Source of the DNA: Mucilaginibacter limnophilus | GTDB taxonomy: Bacteria; Bacteroidota; Bacteroidia; Sphingobacteriales; Sphingobacteriaceae | Direction: 5' to 3' | Assembly: GCF_004005815.1 (NCBI RefSeq) | Contig: NZ_SACK01000009.1 | Location: 1-64,000 of the forward strand | Length of the DNA: 64,000 bases | Shown here: piece by piece, positions 34,525 through 44,237 of the stretch | Position numbering within the stretch: position 1 is the stretch's first letter | How the letters are laid out: every line of letters begins with the position of its first letter | The notes under the pieces: model-generated | What the model was told of the DNA's origin: nothing | What the model saw: only the letters and a program-made list of their open reading frames with translations | The model's database searches: none | Made by a program: the position numbers and the translations under genes

Positions 34525-35739
34525 TTGAAAATACTTCTGTTGTCTCACCGTGCGTTGTTCCCCCAAAACGGCGGGTACCCAATTGTGGTATACAATACCA
34601 TAAAAGGTCTTGTCGCGCTCGGACATGAAGTAACGCTGATATCGCTTGATGAAAAAAGGAAAACAGACCGTATATCAGAAAGTGACCCTATTCTCGAAAA
34701 AATAACTTACCGCCCATACAGCATTGATATCTCAGTAAGCATATGGGATGCAGTTCGGAACATTTTTAGCAAAACAGCACATATAATTGACAGATATTAC
34801 GCCGAGAACGTTGAACGTGTACTGATAAAACATGTAAAAAAAGGCAACTTTGATATCATACAGTTTGAAGGACTGTTTGTAACGCCTTATCTTCAGGCAG
34901 TGCGTAAAAACACCGCCGCGAAGATTGTATACCGGGCGCATAATATTGAGCACCAGGTATGGGCCCGGCTGGCGCAGCAAAAATCCGATCCGATAAAAAA
35001 GATTTACCTGGGTATGCTTGCCCGTCGTATAAAAAAATGCGAACTGCATACACTCAATGGCTTTAATGGTATAATTACCTTTACCCACCAGGATGAGGAA
35101 ACAATCCGCGCTCATCACATTAAAACCCCGGTACTGGTTATGCCGATATGCGTCGACCTCACCAAATATCAGCCTGATTATAGCAAAACAGAATTTCCAA
35201 GCCTGTTTTTCCTGGGTTCGCTTGGATGGATGCCTAACCGCGAAGGCATGGAATGGTTTATCGAAAGCTTTCATAGCGAACTTACTTCAGGAGATTTGCG
35301 TGCGAAGTTTTACCTGGCCGGAAACGACATACCTGAACAGTTTGATGAATATGAAACACCCGGCAAAATATTTATACAAGGCGAGGTAGATGACGTGCTT
35401 GAGTTTATGAACAACAAAGCCGTTATGCTGGTGCCGCTTATGTCGGGCGGGGGGATGCGTGTTAAAATAGTGGAGGGCATGGCCATGCAGAAGTGTATCA
35501 TTTCCACGTCGCTGGGCGCTGAAGGCATAAATTATACCCATGGCGAAAATATCATTATAGCCAATACAAAACAGGAGTTTTACGATGCCATACAACGTTG
35601 CATTTCAGACGAACATTATTGCCGCTCAATAGGCCAAAATGCGCGTAGTTTAGTTGAAGAACATCATAACTTTGAGGCCGTGACCAACAAAATGGTTAAC
35701 TACTATAACCGGCTGCTGGGTAACTCCAATCCACTTTAA
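34525..35739 (+). CDS. Family 1/4 glycosyltransferase
   Basis: A 404-residue GT-B enzyme with an N-terminal Rossmann acceptor half (LLSHRALFPQNGGYPIVVYNTIKGL) and a GT4-type donor half with LFFLGSLGWMPNREGMEWFIE, FIQGEVDDVLEFMNNKAVMLVPLMSGGGMRVKIVE and TSLGAEGI. The GGGMR/KIVE part corresponds to the sugar-nucleotide site. It probably adds a sugar to a surface polysaccharide or lipid. TTG at 34525 fits the conserved N-terminus. It is isolated from other polysaccharide genes. Confidence 0.88.
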   Translation: MKILLLSHRALFPQNGGYPIVVYNTIKGLVALGHEVTLISLDEKRKTDRISESDPILEKITYRPYSIDISVSIWDAVRNIFSKTAHIIDRYYAENVERVLIKHVKKGNFDIIQFEGLFVTPYLQAVRKNTAAKIVYRAHNIEHQVWARLAQQKSDPIKKIYLGMLARRIKKCELHTLNGFNGIITFTHQDEETIRAHHIKTPVLVMPICVDLTKYQPDYSKTEFPSLFFLGSLGWMPNREGMEWFIESFHSELTSGDLRAKFYLAGNDIPEQFDEYETPGKIFIQGEVDDVLEFMNNKAVMLVPLMSGGGMRVKIVEGMAMQKCIISTSLGAEGINYTHGENIIIANTKQEFYDAIQRCISDEHYCRSIGQNARSLVEEHHNFEAVTNKMVNYYNRLLGNSNPL

Positions 35740-35772
35740 TTTTCGTACCTTCGCAGCATATTAACTGCTGAG

Positions 35773-36855
35773 ATGAAGACTACCGCATTAACTGATGTGC
35801 ATATAAAATTAGGCGCTAAAATGGTGCCTTTTGCCGGATATAAGATGCCTGTACAATACGCCGGCATAAACGCCGAACATGATACCGTACGCAAAAGCGT
35901 TGGCGTGTTTGACGTAAGCCATATGGGCGAATTTATATTGAAAGGCGATAAGGCGCTCGACCTTATACAGCGTGTTACCAGCAACGATGCTTCTAAATTA
36001 TACGATGGCAAAGTGCAGTACTCATGCCTTCCGAATGAGGACGGCGGTATAGTTGATGATCTGTTAGTTTACCGTATTGACGAGAAAACCTACATGTTGG
36101 TGGTTAATGCCTCGAACATTGAAAAAGACTGGAACTGGATATCAAAATACAATACTGAAGGTGTTGATATGAAAGATATATCAGACCGCACCTCACTGCT
36201 GGCCGTGCAGGGGCCTAAAGCCGCGGAAGCGCTGCAAAGCCTTACAGATCTCGACCTTGCATCAATGGAATACTACACGTTTAAAAAAGGTACTTTTGCG
36301 GGAATTGATAATGTACTGGTATCGGCTACAGGTTATACCGGCGCGGGCGGTTTTGAGATATACTTTGACAATGCCAACGCTGAAGCTATTTGGAACGCCA
36401 TTTTTAAAGCAGGTGAACCTTTGGGTATAAAACCAATTGGCTTAGGCGCACGTGATACCTTGCGTTTGGAAATGGGTTTTTGCCTGTACGGTAATGATAT
36501 TGATGACAAAACTTCACCGCTGGAAGCCGGGCTTGGCTGGGTGACTAAATTCAGCAAAGAGTTTACCAACTCAACAGCTTTGCAACAGCAAAAGCAGGAA
36601 GGCATAACAAAAAAACTGGTTGGCTTTGAAATGATTGAGCGTGGTATACCTCGTCAGCATTATGAAATTGTTGATGCCGAAGGTAACACCATTGGCAAAG
36701 TAACATCAGGCACGCAGTCGCCATCTTTGCAAAAGGCTATTGGCTTAGGCTACGTAAACAAAGATTTTGCTAAGGAAGATACCGAAATTTTCATTAAAAT
36801 ACGCGATAATAAGGTAAAGGCAAAAATTGTAAAGCCACCTTTTTATAAAAATTAA
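35773..36855 (+). CDS. gcvT: Glycine cleavage system aminomethyltransferase (T protein)
   Basis: A 360-residue T protein that transfers the methylene group from the H-protein aminomethyl arm to tetrahydrofolate. Landmarks are [62 protein letters not shown] and LGLGYV-type C-terminal strands. Just upstream is TACCTTCG (35746-35753), one base from TAnnTTTG, a possible -7 element. The length is typical. Confidence 0.95.
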   Translation: MKTTALTDVHIKLGAKMVPFAGYKMPVQYAGINAEHDTVRKSVGVFDVSHMGEFILKGDKALDLIQRVTSNDASKLYDGKVQYSCLPNEDGGIVDDLLVYRIDEKTYMLVVNASNIEKDWNWISKYNTEGVDMKDISDRTSLLAVQGPKAAEALQSLTDLDLASMEYYTFKKGTFAGIDNVLVSATGYTGAGGFEIYFDNANAEAIWNAIFKAGEPLGIKPIGLGARDTLRLEMGFCLYGNDIDDKTSPLEAGLGWVTKFSKEFTNSTALQQQKQEGITKKLVGFEMIERGIPRQHYEIVDAEGNTIGKVTSGTQSPSLQKAIGLGYVNKDFAKEDTEIFIKIRDNKVKAKIVKPPFYKN

Positions 36856-36897
36856 GCCCCACTTTATCCCCTGAAGCAGTGGACAGGTGTTAGCACT

Positions 36898-37683
36898 ATG
36901 ATAAATAAAGATAGTAATTCAGGCCATACAGAAACTTCCCCTTTAGGGGGCTGGGAGGGTTTAGGGAGCAAAGGGCTTGAAGTTTGCCTTACCCCGGCTT
37001 TGCTGCCATTATATAAGGTTGAAGATTATATAGTGGTGGTAATAGATATTTTTCGCGCCACCTCATCAATCTGTTATGGCATTGAAAACGGTGCTGAAGC
37101 CATAATTCCGGTAGCACAGGTTGAAGAGTGTGCTGCATACCGCGAAAAAGGCTTTAACTATTTGCTTGCTGCCGAGCGTGACGGCGCCGTAGTTTCCGGA
37201 TTTGATTTTGGCAATTCACCATTCTCATATACAAAAGAAAAAGTGGCAGGCAAAACCGTGGTACTTACCACCACAAATGGTACGCATGCCCTGCACCTCT
37301 CTATAAAAGCTAAAAGGATTGTTATTGGGTCTTTCCTTAACATTACTACACTTTGCAACTGGCTAAAAACACAGGATGAGAATATCCTGCTGGTATGCGC
37401 CGGATGGAAGAACAATTTCAACCTGGAAGATACCTTGTTTGCCGGTGCTGTGGTAGAACAGCTTAAAGAAAGGCAATATAAAACTGACGACCCTGCCATT
37501 GCGGCTAACGACTTATATCAGCTTGCTAAAGATGACCTTACCGGCTACCTAAAAAAAACCTCGCACAGTGAAAGACTAAAGCAATTGGGTATAGAAGAAG
37601 ACATTGCTTTTTGCCTGAATGTGGATATTGCAACTTCGATCCCTGTACTTGATGGTGACAGGCTGGTGAAGATGGAAGTGTAA
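36898..37683 (+). CDS. comB: 2-phosphosulfolactate phosphatase family protein (ComB)
   Basis: A 261-residue protein matching ComB: LEVCLTPALLPLY, VVVIDIFRATSSI, AAERDGAVVSGFDFGNSPF, LTTTNGTHAL and CAGWKNNFNLEDTLFAG. In methanogens the enzyme makes sulfolactate for coenzyme M; in bacteria the role is uncertain. The conserved domain starts at about residue 27. The 26 residues before it include a segment (TSPLGGWEGLGSKG) encoded by a dispersed G-rich repeat at 36935-36980. No in-frame ATG, GTG or TTG lies between the repeat and the domain, so translation must start upstream of the repeat. Confidence 0.85.
   Translation: MINKDSNSGHTETSPLGGWEGLGSKGLEVCLTPALLPLYKVEDYIVVVIDIFRATSSICYGIENGAEAIIPVAQVEECAAYREKGFNYLLAAERDGAVVSGFDFGNSPFSYTKEKVAGKTVVLTTTNGTHALHLSIKAKRIVIGSFLNITTLCNWLKTQDENILLVCAGWKNNFNLEDTLFAGAVVEQLKERQYKTDDPAIAANDLYQLAKDDLTGYLKKTSHSERLKQLGIEEDIAFCLNVDIATSIPVLDGDRLVKMEV
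36935..36980. repeat. Dispersed G-rich repeat inside the comB 5' coding region
   Basis: CTTCCCCTTTAGGGGG followed by CTGGGAGGG and TTTAGGGAG matches the repeat core seen at 44389-44416 (inside thrB) and, as reverse complement, at 45349-45374. It is a member of a family of short palindromic repeats scattered near gene ends. Here it is translated. Confidence 0.75.
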
Positions 37684-37697
37684 TACAATTAAACATT

Positions 37698-37780
37698 GTC
37701 ATTTCGACGAGGTACAAGGAGAAATCTTCTACCATGCATATCCCTGCTTTTAAAAGATTTCTCCTTACAGTCGAAATGAC
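37698..37780. repeat. 83-bp palindromic intergenic repeat
   Basis: Outer arms GTCATTTCGAC (37698-37708) and GTCGAAATGAC (37770-37780), and inner arms AAGGAGAAATCTT (37717-37729) and AAGATTTCTCCTT (37754-37766), are exact reverse complements. The left arm with its flank recurs inverted at the right end of the element at 39600-39690. It fills most of the gap between comB and the DUF4349 gene. Confidence 0.85.
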
Positions 37781-37794
37781 ACTTTAATTTGTTA

Positions 37795-38658
37795 TTACTC
37801 TTTTCTTTTTCTCCTATTCCTGATAACAACTATTGCAACTATAAGTACTACCCACACCGGCCACCATGCAATAAACCCAAAGAAAAAGCTCTGCATTAGC
37901 AGCAAACCGTTTTCTAATGCATGCTTAAATTTATAGCCGAAAGTATTACCGGTATCAGCCTGCTCAACTTGTTTAGTGTAAAAGGTGATGGAAAGCGAGC
38001 TATATGCCACCTGCTTATCCATATAGTTCAACTGCCCTTGTGTCGATTCAATATCGCTACGTATTTCTGTTAGCTTGGCCTCTATTTCCAGTACATCACT
38101 CATTTTGCCAGCCTTTTGCAGCAGGCTCAGGTAACGTTGTTCAAGCGCCTTTTTATTGTGGAGGCGGGTTTTTACATCAATATATTGAGTGGTGATATCT
38201 GTCACCCTAATGTTCTTGCTGTCAATCTTTGTAGCGCTTTCTGATACAGTACCTAAAAAAGTATCAAAGTTTTTGGCGGGTATTTTAACATTTAGAACAT
38301 ATTGCTTGCGATTATCATCGCCATTCAGGTACTCGTTATCTTCGGTAACGTAACCGCCCAATTTCTTTAATGACGCTAAAAGTTGCTTACGGGTATCAGC
38401 AACATTACCTGTTTCAAAACTAATGTCACCTTCTTTAATGATCTTCTTTTCAACTTCCGCACGCTGTTCCGGGGGCGCAGGCATTAGTTTATTTGCATTG
38501 CCAACCTGTTCATCATTACTGATGTCAGCATTGGGGTCGCCGCCATAACCGTTAGCCTGGGGTTTGGCTAATGTAATTGCCGCTACCTGCTCTTTATCAG
38601 CTTTTTGGCCGCAAGCAGTCAAAACAAACAATGCAGCAACAAACAATAATCTTTTCAT
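37795..38658 (-). CDS. DUF4349 lipoprotein
   Basis: A 287-residue lipoprotein with the lipobox LTAC (signal ends near residue 16). The DUF4349 body has IKEGDISFETGNVADTRKQLLASLKKLGGYVTEDN, coiled-coil stretches (LEIEAKLTEIRSDIESTQGQLNYMDKQ) and a C-terminal membrane helix (FFFGFIAWWPVWVVLIVAIVVI) with a basic tail. It may span the periplasm from the outer-membrane anchor. The function is not known. mazG starts 3 nt upstream of its ATG. Confidence 0.85.
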   Translation of the reverse strand: MKRLLFVAALFVLTACGQKADKEQVAAITLAKPQANGYGGDPNADISNDEQVGNANKLMPAPPEQRAEVEKKIIKEGDISFETGNVADTRKQLLASLKKLGGYVTEDNEYLNGDDNRKQYVLNVKIPAKNFDTFLGTVSESATKIDSKNIRVTDITTQYIDVKTRLHNKKALEQRYLSLLQKAGKMSDVLEIEAKLTEIRSDIESTQGQLNYMDKQVAYSSLSITFYTKQVEQADTGNTFGYKFKHALENGLLLMQSFFFGFIAWWPVWVVLIVAIVVIRNRRKRKE

Positions 38659-38661
38659 AAT

Positions 38662-38991
38662 CTATGGTTTTAATTTCTCATTGTTCCGGTGCCTGTCGGC
38701 ATCGCGGATGCTTTTCTTTTCAAGATTTTTAACCAGCGCTTCAGACAGATCAATACCCGTTTGATTAGCCAGGCATATCAGCACAAAAAGTACATCGGCC
38801 ATTTCATCGGCCAAGTTTACTTCGGTATCTGATTTTTTGAACGACTGCTCGCCATACTGCCTTGCCATAATGCGGGCCACTTCGCCAACCTCTTCCATTA
38901 AAATGGCGGTGTTAGTCAGTTCATTAAAATATCTGATGCCGGTTGTTTTTATCCATTCATCTACAAGATGCTGGGCTTGCTTGATTTCCAT
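38662..38991 (-). CDS. MazG-like nucleotide pyrophosphohydrolase
   Basis: A 109-residue all-helical protein with the MazG metal motif EEVGE (about 33-37) and DEMADVLFVLIC (about 61-72). Such enzymes hydrolyse (d)NTPs to monophosphates and clear damaged or excess nucleotides. It lies 3 nt before the DUF4349 gene on the same strand, so the two are cotranscribed. Confidence 0.9.
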   Translation of the reverse strand: MEIKQAQHLVDEWIKTTGIRYFNELTNTAILMEEVGEVARIMARQYGEQSFKKSDTEVNLADEMADVLFVLICLANQTGIDLSEALVKNLEKKSIRDADRHRNNEKLKP

Positions 38992-39065
38992 AAATTATAT
39001 TAAAAAAGTTGTAGTAGCCACTAATGATGATAACTAAGATAAATGTATCTGCTGCTACGTAAGAG

Positions 39066-39518
39066 TTACTCCTTGTTTTTACTATCTATTATAATGGTAA
39101 CCGGCCCGTCGTTCACCAAACTTACTTTCATGTCGGCGCCAAAAATGCCTGTAGCTATTTTCTTACCCGTTAAAGTTTCAAGCGTGACTATCATCTGCTC
39201 GTAAAGCGGAATAGCCTTATCAGGACGCGCGGCACGTATAAACGATGGGCGGTTGCCTTTTTTTGTTTGGGCGAAGAGGGTGAATTGTGATATCAGCAGG
39301 ATGTTCCCATCAATATCAGAAAGGGCTTTGTTCATCAACCCATTCTCATCGCCGAATACACGCATGTTCACAATTTTTTGCGCCAGCCATTGCAGATCGT
39401 CGGTAGTGTCGGCATCCTCAATGCCAAGCAGAGCCAAAAAACCGTTGCCGATTTCGCCGGTTATATTGCCATCAACCCGACAGGCGGCTTCGGTAACTCG
39501 TTGTAATACTGCACGCAT
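39066..39518 (-). CDS. dtd: D-aminoacyl-tRNA deacylase
   Basis: A 150-residue DTD that frees D-amino acids from mischarged tRNA. The family marks are MRAVLQRVTEAACRVDG, LISQFTLFAQTKKGNRPSFIRAA (with the SQF and proofreading motifs) and the closing DGPVTIIIDS. ATG at 39518 gives the usual length; a start at 39548 would add ten unconserved residues. Confidence 0.93.
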   Translation of the reverse strand: MRAVLQRVTEAACRVDGNITGEIGNGFLALLGIEDADTTDDLQWLAQKIVNMRVFGDENGLMNKALSDIDGNILLISQFTLFAQTKKGNRPSFIRAARPDKAIPLYEQMIVTLETLTGKKIATGIFGADMKVSLVNDGPVTIIIDSKNKE

Positions 39519-39599
39519 GTTTTTATTGTTGTTAGAGTCAGGAGACAAGAATCAGGAATTAAGACAGGATTTGCAATATAAAATATTCAAAAAGCGTAT

Positions 39600-39690
39600 G
39601 TCATTTCGCACGTAGAGAGAAATCTTCTGAAAGCGATGAGTCAGCTTGCATGTATCAGAAGAATATCTCCTTGTACCTCGTCGATATGAC
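39600..39690. repeat. 91-bp palindromic intergenic repeat
   Basis: A second copy of the 37698-37780 family, in opposite orientation. Its right half, read in reverse complement (GTCATATCGACGAGGTACAA and following bases), matches the left half of the other element at about 30 of 33 positions. It lies between dtd and rsgA, which are both on the minus strand. Confidence 0.8.
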
Positions 39691-39718
39691 ATGTTTTTAT
39701 AAAAAATATGTGAATTTG

Positions 39719-39737
39719 TTCCCCCCTTTGGGGGTTA
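39719..39737. repeat. Short G/C-run repeat at the rsgA 3' end
   Basis: TTCCCCCCTTTGGGGGTTA is a shortened relative of the G-rich repeat family. It overlaps the rsgA stop codon (TAA read on the minus strand at 39735-39737). Confidence 0.55.
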
Positions 39738-40655
39738 CGCTCTCGTATCATTCCCATTATAAATACTCAGATAGCTATCATAGCGCGATGGCTCAATCAC
39801 ACCTTCTTCAAGCGCTTCCAATACAGCGCAGCCGGGTTCATTTATGTGACGGCAGTTGTTAAATCGGCAATTATGCATGCGCTCACGCATTTCGGGGAAG
39901 AAATGGCCAAGTTCCTGTTTCTCTATGTCGATGATGCCCAATTCGCGGATGCCGGGGGTATCAATAATAAAACCGCCGCCGGGTAGGTCGAACATTTCGG
40001 CAAAGGTGGTGGTGTGCATACCTTTGTCGCTCCACTCAGATATTTCATGCGTGCGTAAATCAAGATCAGGCAGCAGACGGTTGATAAGGCTTGATTTACC
40101 TACACCCGAATGGCCGGAGAACAGCGTCACTTTATCTTTCAGTAAAGCTTTAATATCATCAATATTTGTACCCTCAAGGGCTGAAACCTCGTGGCATGGG
40201 TAACCAATGTTTTCGTAAATATCTTTATAAGCCTGTAAAACTTCCAGCCCTTCGTCGCTAAACAGGTCGAGCTTATTAAATACCAGTCGTGCGGGAATAT
40301 CATAGGCTTCGGCAGTAACCAGGAAGCGATCGATAAAGCCAAGCGACGTCCTTGGCGAAGCCAACGTCACCACCAATATAGCTTGGTCGAGGTTAGCCGC
40401 GATAATTTGTGCTTGTTTCGACAGGTTAATGGATTTTCGGATAATATAGTTTTTACGCGGATGCAGGTTGGTAATTACCGCGGTACCCTGTTCAGGTTCC
40501 ATTTCAAAATCAACCACGTCGCCCACAGCAACCGGGTTAGTAGTGGTAAGCCCTTTTATACGGAACTTGCCTTTTATACGGCAGTCGTACCGCTCACCTT
40601 CAGGCGTCACCACCTGGTACCAGCTTCCTGTCGATTTTGTAACTAACCCCTGCAT
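39735..40655 (-). CDS. rsgA: Small ribosomal subunit biogenesis GTPase RsgA
   Basis: A 306-residue circularly permuted GTPase (motif order G4-G1-G3). An OB domain (residues 1-70) precedes NKLDLF (G4), GHSGVGKSSLIN (G1), DTPGI (G3) and the zinc motif with CRFNNCRHINEPGC. It checks late assembly of the 30S subunit. ATG at 40655 (MQGLVTKSTGSWYQV) is the natural start of the OB domain. The stop codon lies within the short G/C repeat. Confidence 0.95.
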   Translation of the reverse strand: MQGLVTKSTGSWYQVVTPEGERYDCRIKGKFRIKGLTTTNPVAVGDVVDFEMEPEQGTAVITNLHPRKNYIIRKSINLSKQAQIIAANLDQAILVVTLASPRTSLGFIDRFLVTAEAYDIPARLVFNKLDLFSDEGLEVLQAYKDIYENIGYPCHEVSALEGTNIDDIKALLKDKVTLFSGHSGVGKSSLINRLLPDLDLRTHEISEWSDKGMHTTTFAEMFDLPGGGFIIDTPGIRELGIIDIEKQELGHFFPEMRERMHNCRFNNCRHINEPGCAVLEALEEGVIEPSRYDSYLSIYNGNDTRA

Positions 40656-40762
40656 AATAAGGCTGTAAAGGTATGAAATTGCATTTGGCCTGAAATAAAA
40701 AAACATTAACCCTTGGCTTCGGCATAATGTTTCGCTATTTTAAGAGCTTTAACATAAAGCAA

Positions 40763-41551
<789 letters not shown>

Positions 41552-41577
41552 AATAATTGAAATAAAGCATAATCGCG

Positions 41578-41609
41578 TTTGGTAATTTAAAAATTAACTG
41601 TTTTATTTG
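41578..41609 (+). promoter_or_regulatory. Promoter of the threonine leader and operon
   Basis: TTTG (41578-41581), a 20-nt spacer and TTTATTTG (41602-41609, 7 of 8 to TAnnTTTG) match the Bacteroidota consensus with ideal spacing. Transcription would begin near 41616, about 22 nt before the leader-peptide ATG. Confidence 0.7.
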
Positions 41610-41637
41610 CGGCGTCCTTTAGGGCGATGTATATTAA

Positions 41638-41703
41638 ATGATTAACAACACCACTATTATTACGACTATTATTACCACCGGGGTATATTTCGGAGGAAGA
41701 TAA
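41638..41703 (+). CDS. Threonine operon leader peptide
   Basis: A 21-codon ORF starting MINN, followed by TTIITTIITT and GVYFGGR. Six of its codons are Thr and five Ile, which is exactly the composition of attenuator peptides for threonine operons (E. coli thrL is also Thr/Ile rich). It lies between a promoter and an intrinsic terminator, directly upstream of thrA. Its last codons (GGA GGA AGA) also form the RNA strand of the antiterminator, so ribosome position controls folding. It is too short for normal gene calling and probably has no product function of its own. The similarity to thrL is functional; I do not claim homology. Confidence 0.85.
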   Translation: MINNTTIITTIITTGVYFGGR

Positions 41704-41770
41704 TCGTATGGTGTAAAAATATAGAAACCAACTGACCGCCTTCCTCCACAAAGAGGAAGGCGTTTTTTTT
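41692..41770 (+). promoter_or_regulatory. Threonine attenuator: antiterminator and terminator
   Basis: GGAGGAAG (41692-41699), at the end of the leader ORF, is an exact complement of CTTCCTCC (41740-41747), which is part of the terminator's 5' arm. If a ribosome stalls on the Thr/Ile codons upstream, this pairing can form and transcription continues into thrA. If the ribosome reaches the stop codon at 41701-41703, it covers the strand and the terminator folds. This is the classical translation-coupled attenuation logic, read from sequence and not tested. Confidence 0.8.
41737..41770 (+). terminator. Attenuator terminator upstream of thrA
   Basis: CGCCTTCCTC (41737-41746) pairs perfectly with GAGGAAGGCG (41753-41762) around the loop CACAAA, followed by eight Ts (41763-41770). 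It lies only 14 nt before the thrA ATG, between leader peptide and gene, so its purpose is regulatory. Confidence 0.92.
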
Positions 41771-41784
41771 AATTTATACTGATA

Positions 41785-44235
41785 ATGAAAGTTTTAAAAT
41801 TTGGCGGCACTTCTGTAGGTTCGGTTAACAGCATAAAAACTTTGCTTGAAATTGTAAAAGCAGAGGTTGATGGCGGCGAGAAGCCGGTTGTTGTACTATC
41901 GGCCATGAGCGGGGTAACCAACCTGCTTATAAAAATGGCTGAAGAAGCCGCTAAAGGCAACGAGTTTACCGCTCACCTTGCCGAACTTCAAAAACGCCAT
42001 TTCGACGTTGTTGAGGCATTGCTCGACGTGCAAAATCGTAACCCGGCATTCACCCGCCTTAAAATTCATTTCAACCAGTTGGAAGAGTTGTTGCAGGGGG
42101 TACTTACCCTGCGTGAACTTACCCTTAAAACCCGAGACCTGATATTAAGTTTCGGCGAACGTTGCTCAACCCTGATGGTAAGCAAAATAGCTGCCCAGCA
42201 TTTTGGCAGCGCCTTGTTTGTTGATGCCAGCGAAGTGGTTAAAACCGACAGTGCTTTCGGGCAGGCGAAAGTAAATACCGAACTAAGCGATATACTGATA
42301 CGTAACCTGTATCAAAGCAGCAACGATAAAGTCCTTTTTGTTACCGGCTTTATCGCCAGTAACGATGATAATCAGATAACTACCCTGGGCCGTGGCGGCA
42401 GCGATTATACCGCTGCAATATTCGGAGCGGCGCTTAACGCCGGCGAAATACAAATTTGGACAGACGTTAACGGTATGATGACCGCCGACCCGCGCATGGT
42501 TAAAAAAGCCTTCCCGTTGGACGAGCTTACTTACACGGAGGCCATGGAGCTATCATACTTTGGCGCGAAGGTGATATATCCGCCAACCATGATACCGGCG
42601 TTTTTAAAGAAGATACCTATCAGCATCAAAAATACTTTTGAGCCTGAATTTAAAGGCACCATAATTCAGCACGAATGCAGAGCCTCAAACCTGGCTATAA
42701 AAGGCATCTCGTCAATCAACAACATCAGTATAATTAACCTTGTTGGCAGCGGCATGGTGGGCAAGTCGGGCTTTAGCGGCAGGCTGTTTTCACTGTTGGC
42801 CCGTGAGCAGATCAACGTAATATTAATTACTCAGTCCTCGTCTGAACACAGCATCACTTTCGCCGTACAGCCGGATGATGCCGACCGTGCAAAGAAAATT
42901 ATCGAACAAGAGTTTGAACTGGAATTACTGGCCAACAAGCTCGACCCTATTGTTATAGAGGAAAACCTGGCCATACTTGCCGTAGTTGGTGAGAATATGA
43001 AACAAACACCGGGTGTATCGGGCAAATTGTTTCATGCGCTTGGCCGTAACGGTGTAAATGTGAGAGCAATAGCACAAGGTTCGTCAGAATATAATATATC
43101 GGTTATCATCAGTGAGTACGACCTGGCAAAAGCATTGAACGCCGTGCACGACGCATTCTTTGTCGATTTGTACAAAACGTTGCATGCCTTTTGTTTGGGT
43201 ACAGGTAATATCGGTAAAACTTTGTTTAAGCAACTTTGCGGTCATGCCGGGTTTTTGCGTGAAGAAAATGGCATACAGGTAAAGATCGTCGGCATAAGTA
43301 ATACCCGCAAAATGGTGTTTGATACCGATGGCATATCGCTTGACAACTGGCAGGATACGCTTGAACAATCGGAGGAAAAAGCCGACCTGCGTACCTTTAT
43401 CGACACCATGAAAGATATGAACCTGCCTAACTGCGTGTTTGTTGACAATACCGCCAGCCCAACGCCAATTGAGTATTACAAAGAGGTTTTTGACTCGGCC
43501 ATATCTGTGGTTACCTGCAACAAAATAGGCAACTCAGGTTCGTACGAGCGTTATAAATCATTCAAGGATTCGGCGCGTAAACATGGTGTTGATTTCTTTT
43601 ATGAAACCAACGTTGGCGCCGGCCTGCCAATCATTCGTACACTGAAAGACCTGATGAACAGCGGCGACCGCGTGCAGAAGATAGAGGCCATACTTTCGGG
43701 CACCATTTCCTTCATCTTTAACCAGTTTAAGGGTGACGCCAACTTCCATGATGTGGTAAAAATGGCACAGGAAAAAGGCTATACCGAACCCGATCCACGC
43801 GATGATTTACGAGGTACCGACTTTATGCGCAAGATACTGATACTTGCCCGCGACGCAGGGTTAAGCCTTGAAGCCTCGGATGTGGAAATAGAAAGCATCC
43901 TGCCGAAAGCATCACTCGAAGCGGCAACAGTTGAGGATTTTTATGCTTCGCTGAAAGCTGAAGATGCTTACTTCGCCGGGCTGAAAAACAAAGCTAAATC
44001 GGAAGGTAAGGTACTACGCTACATAGGCAAACTTGAAGGTGGTAAGGCCAACATTACCCTGCAAATGGTTGATGAAAACCACCCGTTCTTTACTCTTTCG
44101 GGAAGCGATAACATTATATCATTTACTACCGACAGGTATAAAGAACGTCCGCTGGTAGTAAAAGGCCCCGGAGCAGGCGCCGAAGTAACTGCCGCCGGAG
44201 TATTTGCGGATTTGATAAACGTAGGTGCTAATTAG
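41785..44235 (+). CDS. thrA: Bifunctional aspartokinase/homoserine dehydrogenase
   Basis: An 816-residue fusion of the first and third steps from aspartate to homoserine. The aspartokinase half begins KFGGTSVGS (4-12), contains TTLGRGGSDYTAA and is followed by two ACT regulatory units (about 310-460) with the usual NVRAIAQGSSEYNISVI. The homoserine dehydrogenase half starts near GTGNIGKTLF, and has FYETNVGAGLPII and EPDPRDDLRGTD with the catalytic Asp and Lys residues. The ACT domains imply feedback control by threonine, in addition to the attenuator upstream. Confidence 0.95.
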   Translation: MKVLKFGGTSVGSVNSIKTLLEIVKAEVDGGEKPVVVLSAMSGVTNLLIKMAEEAAKGNEFTAHLAELQKRHFDVVEALLDVQNRNPAFTRLKIHFNQLEELLQGVLTLRELTLKTRDLILSFGERCSTLMVSKIAAQHFGSALFVDASEVVKTDSAFGQAKVNTELSDILIRNLYQSSNDKVLFVTGFIASNDDNQITTLGRGGSDYTAAIFGAALNAGEIQIWTDVNGMMTADPRMVKKAFPLDELTYTEAMELSYFGAKVIYPPTMIPAFLKKIPISIKNTFEPEFKGTIIQHECRASNLAIKGISSINNISIINLVGSGMVGKSGFSGRLFSLLAREQINVILITQSSSEHSITFAVQPDDADRAKKIIEQEFELELLANKLDPIVIEENLAILAVVGENMKQTPGVSGKLFHALGRNGVNVRAIAQGSSEYNISVIISEYDLAKALNAVHDAFFVDLYKTLHAFCLGTGNIGKTLFKQLCGHAGFLREENGIQVKIVGISNTRKMVFDTDGISLDNWQDTLEQSEEKADLRTFIDTMKDMNLPNCVFVDNTASPTPIEYYKEVFDSAISVVTCNKIGNSGSYERYKSFKDSARKHGVDFFYETNVGAGLPIIRTLKDLMNSGDRVQKIEAILSGTISFIFNQFKGDANFHDVVKMAQEKGYTEPDPRDDLRGTDFMRKILILARDAGLSLEASDVEIESILPKASLEAATVEDFYASLKAEDAYFAGLKNKAKSEGKVLRYIGKLEGGKANITLQMVDENHPFFTLSGSDNIISFTTDRYKERPLVVKGPGAGAEVTAAGVFADLINVGAN

Positions 44236-44237
44236 AA

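Noticed and set aside
34732..35274. Minus-strand ORF of 180 codons within the glycosyltransferase gene
   Set aside because: It is antisense to the conserved GT-B domain and shows no family features.
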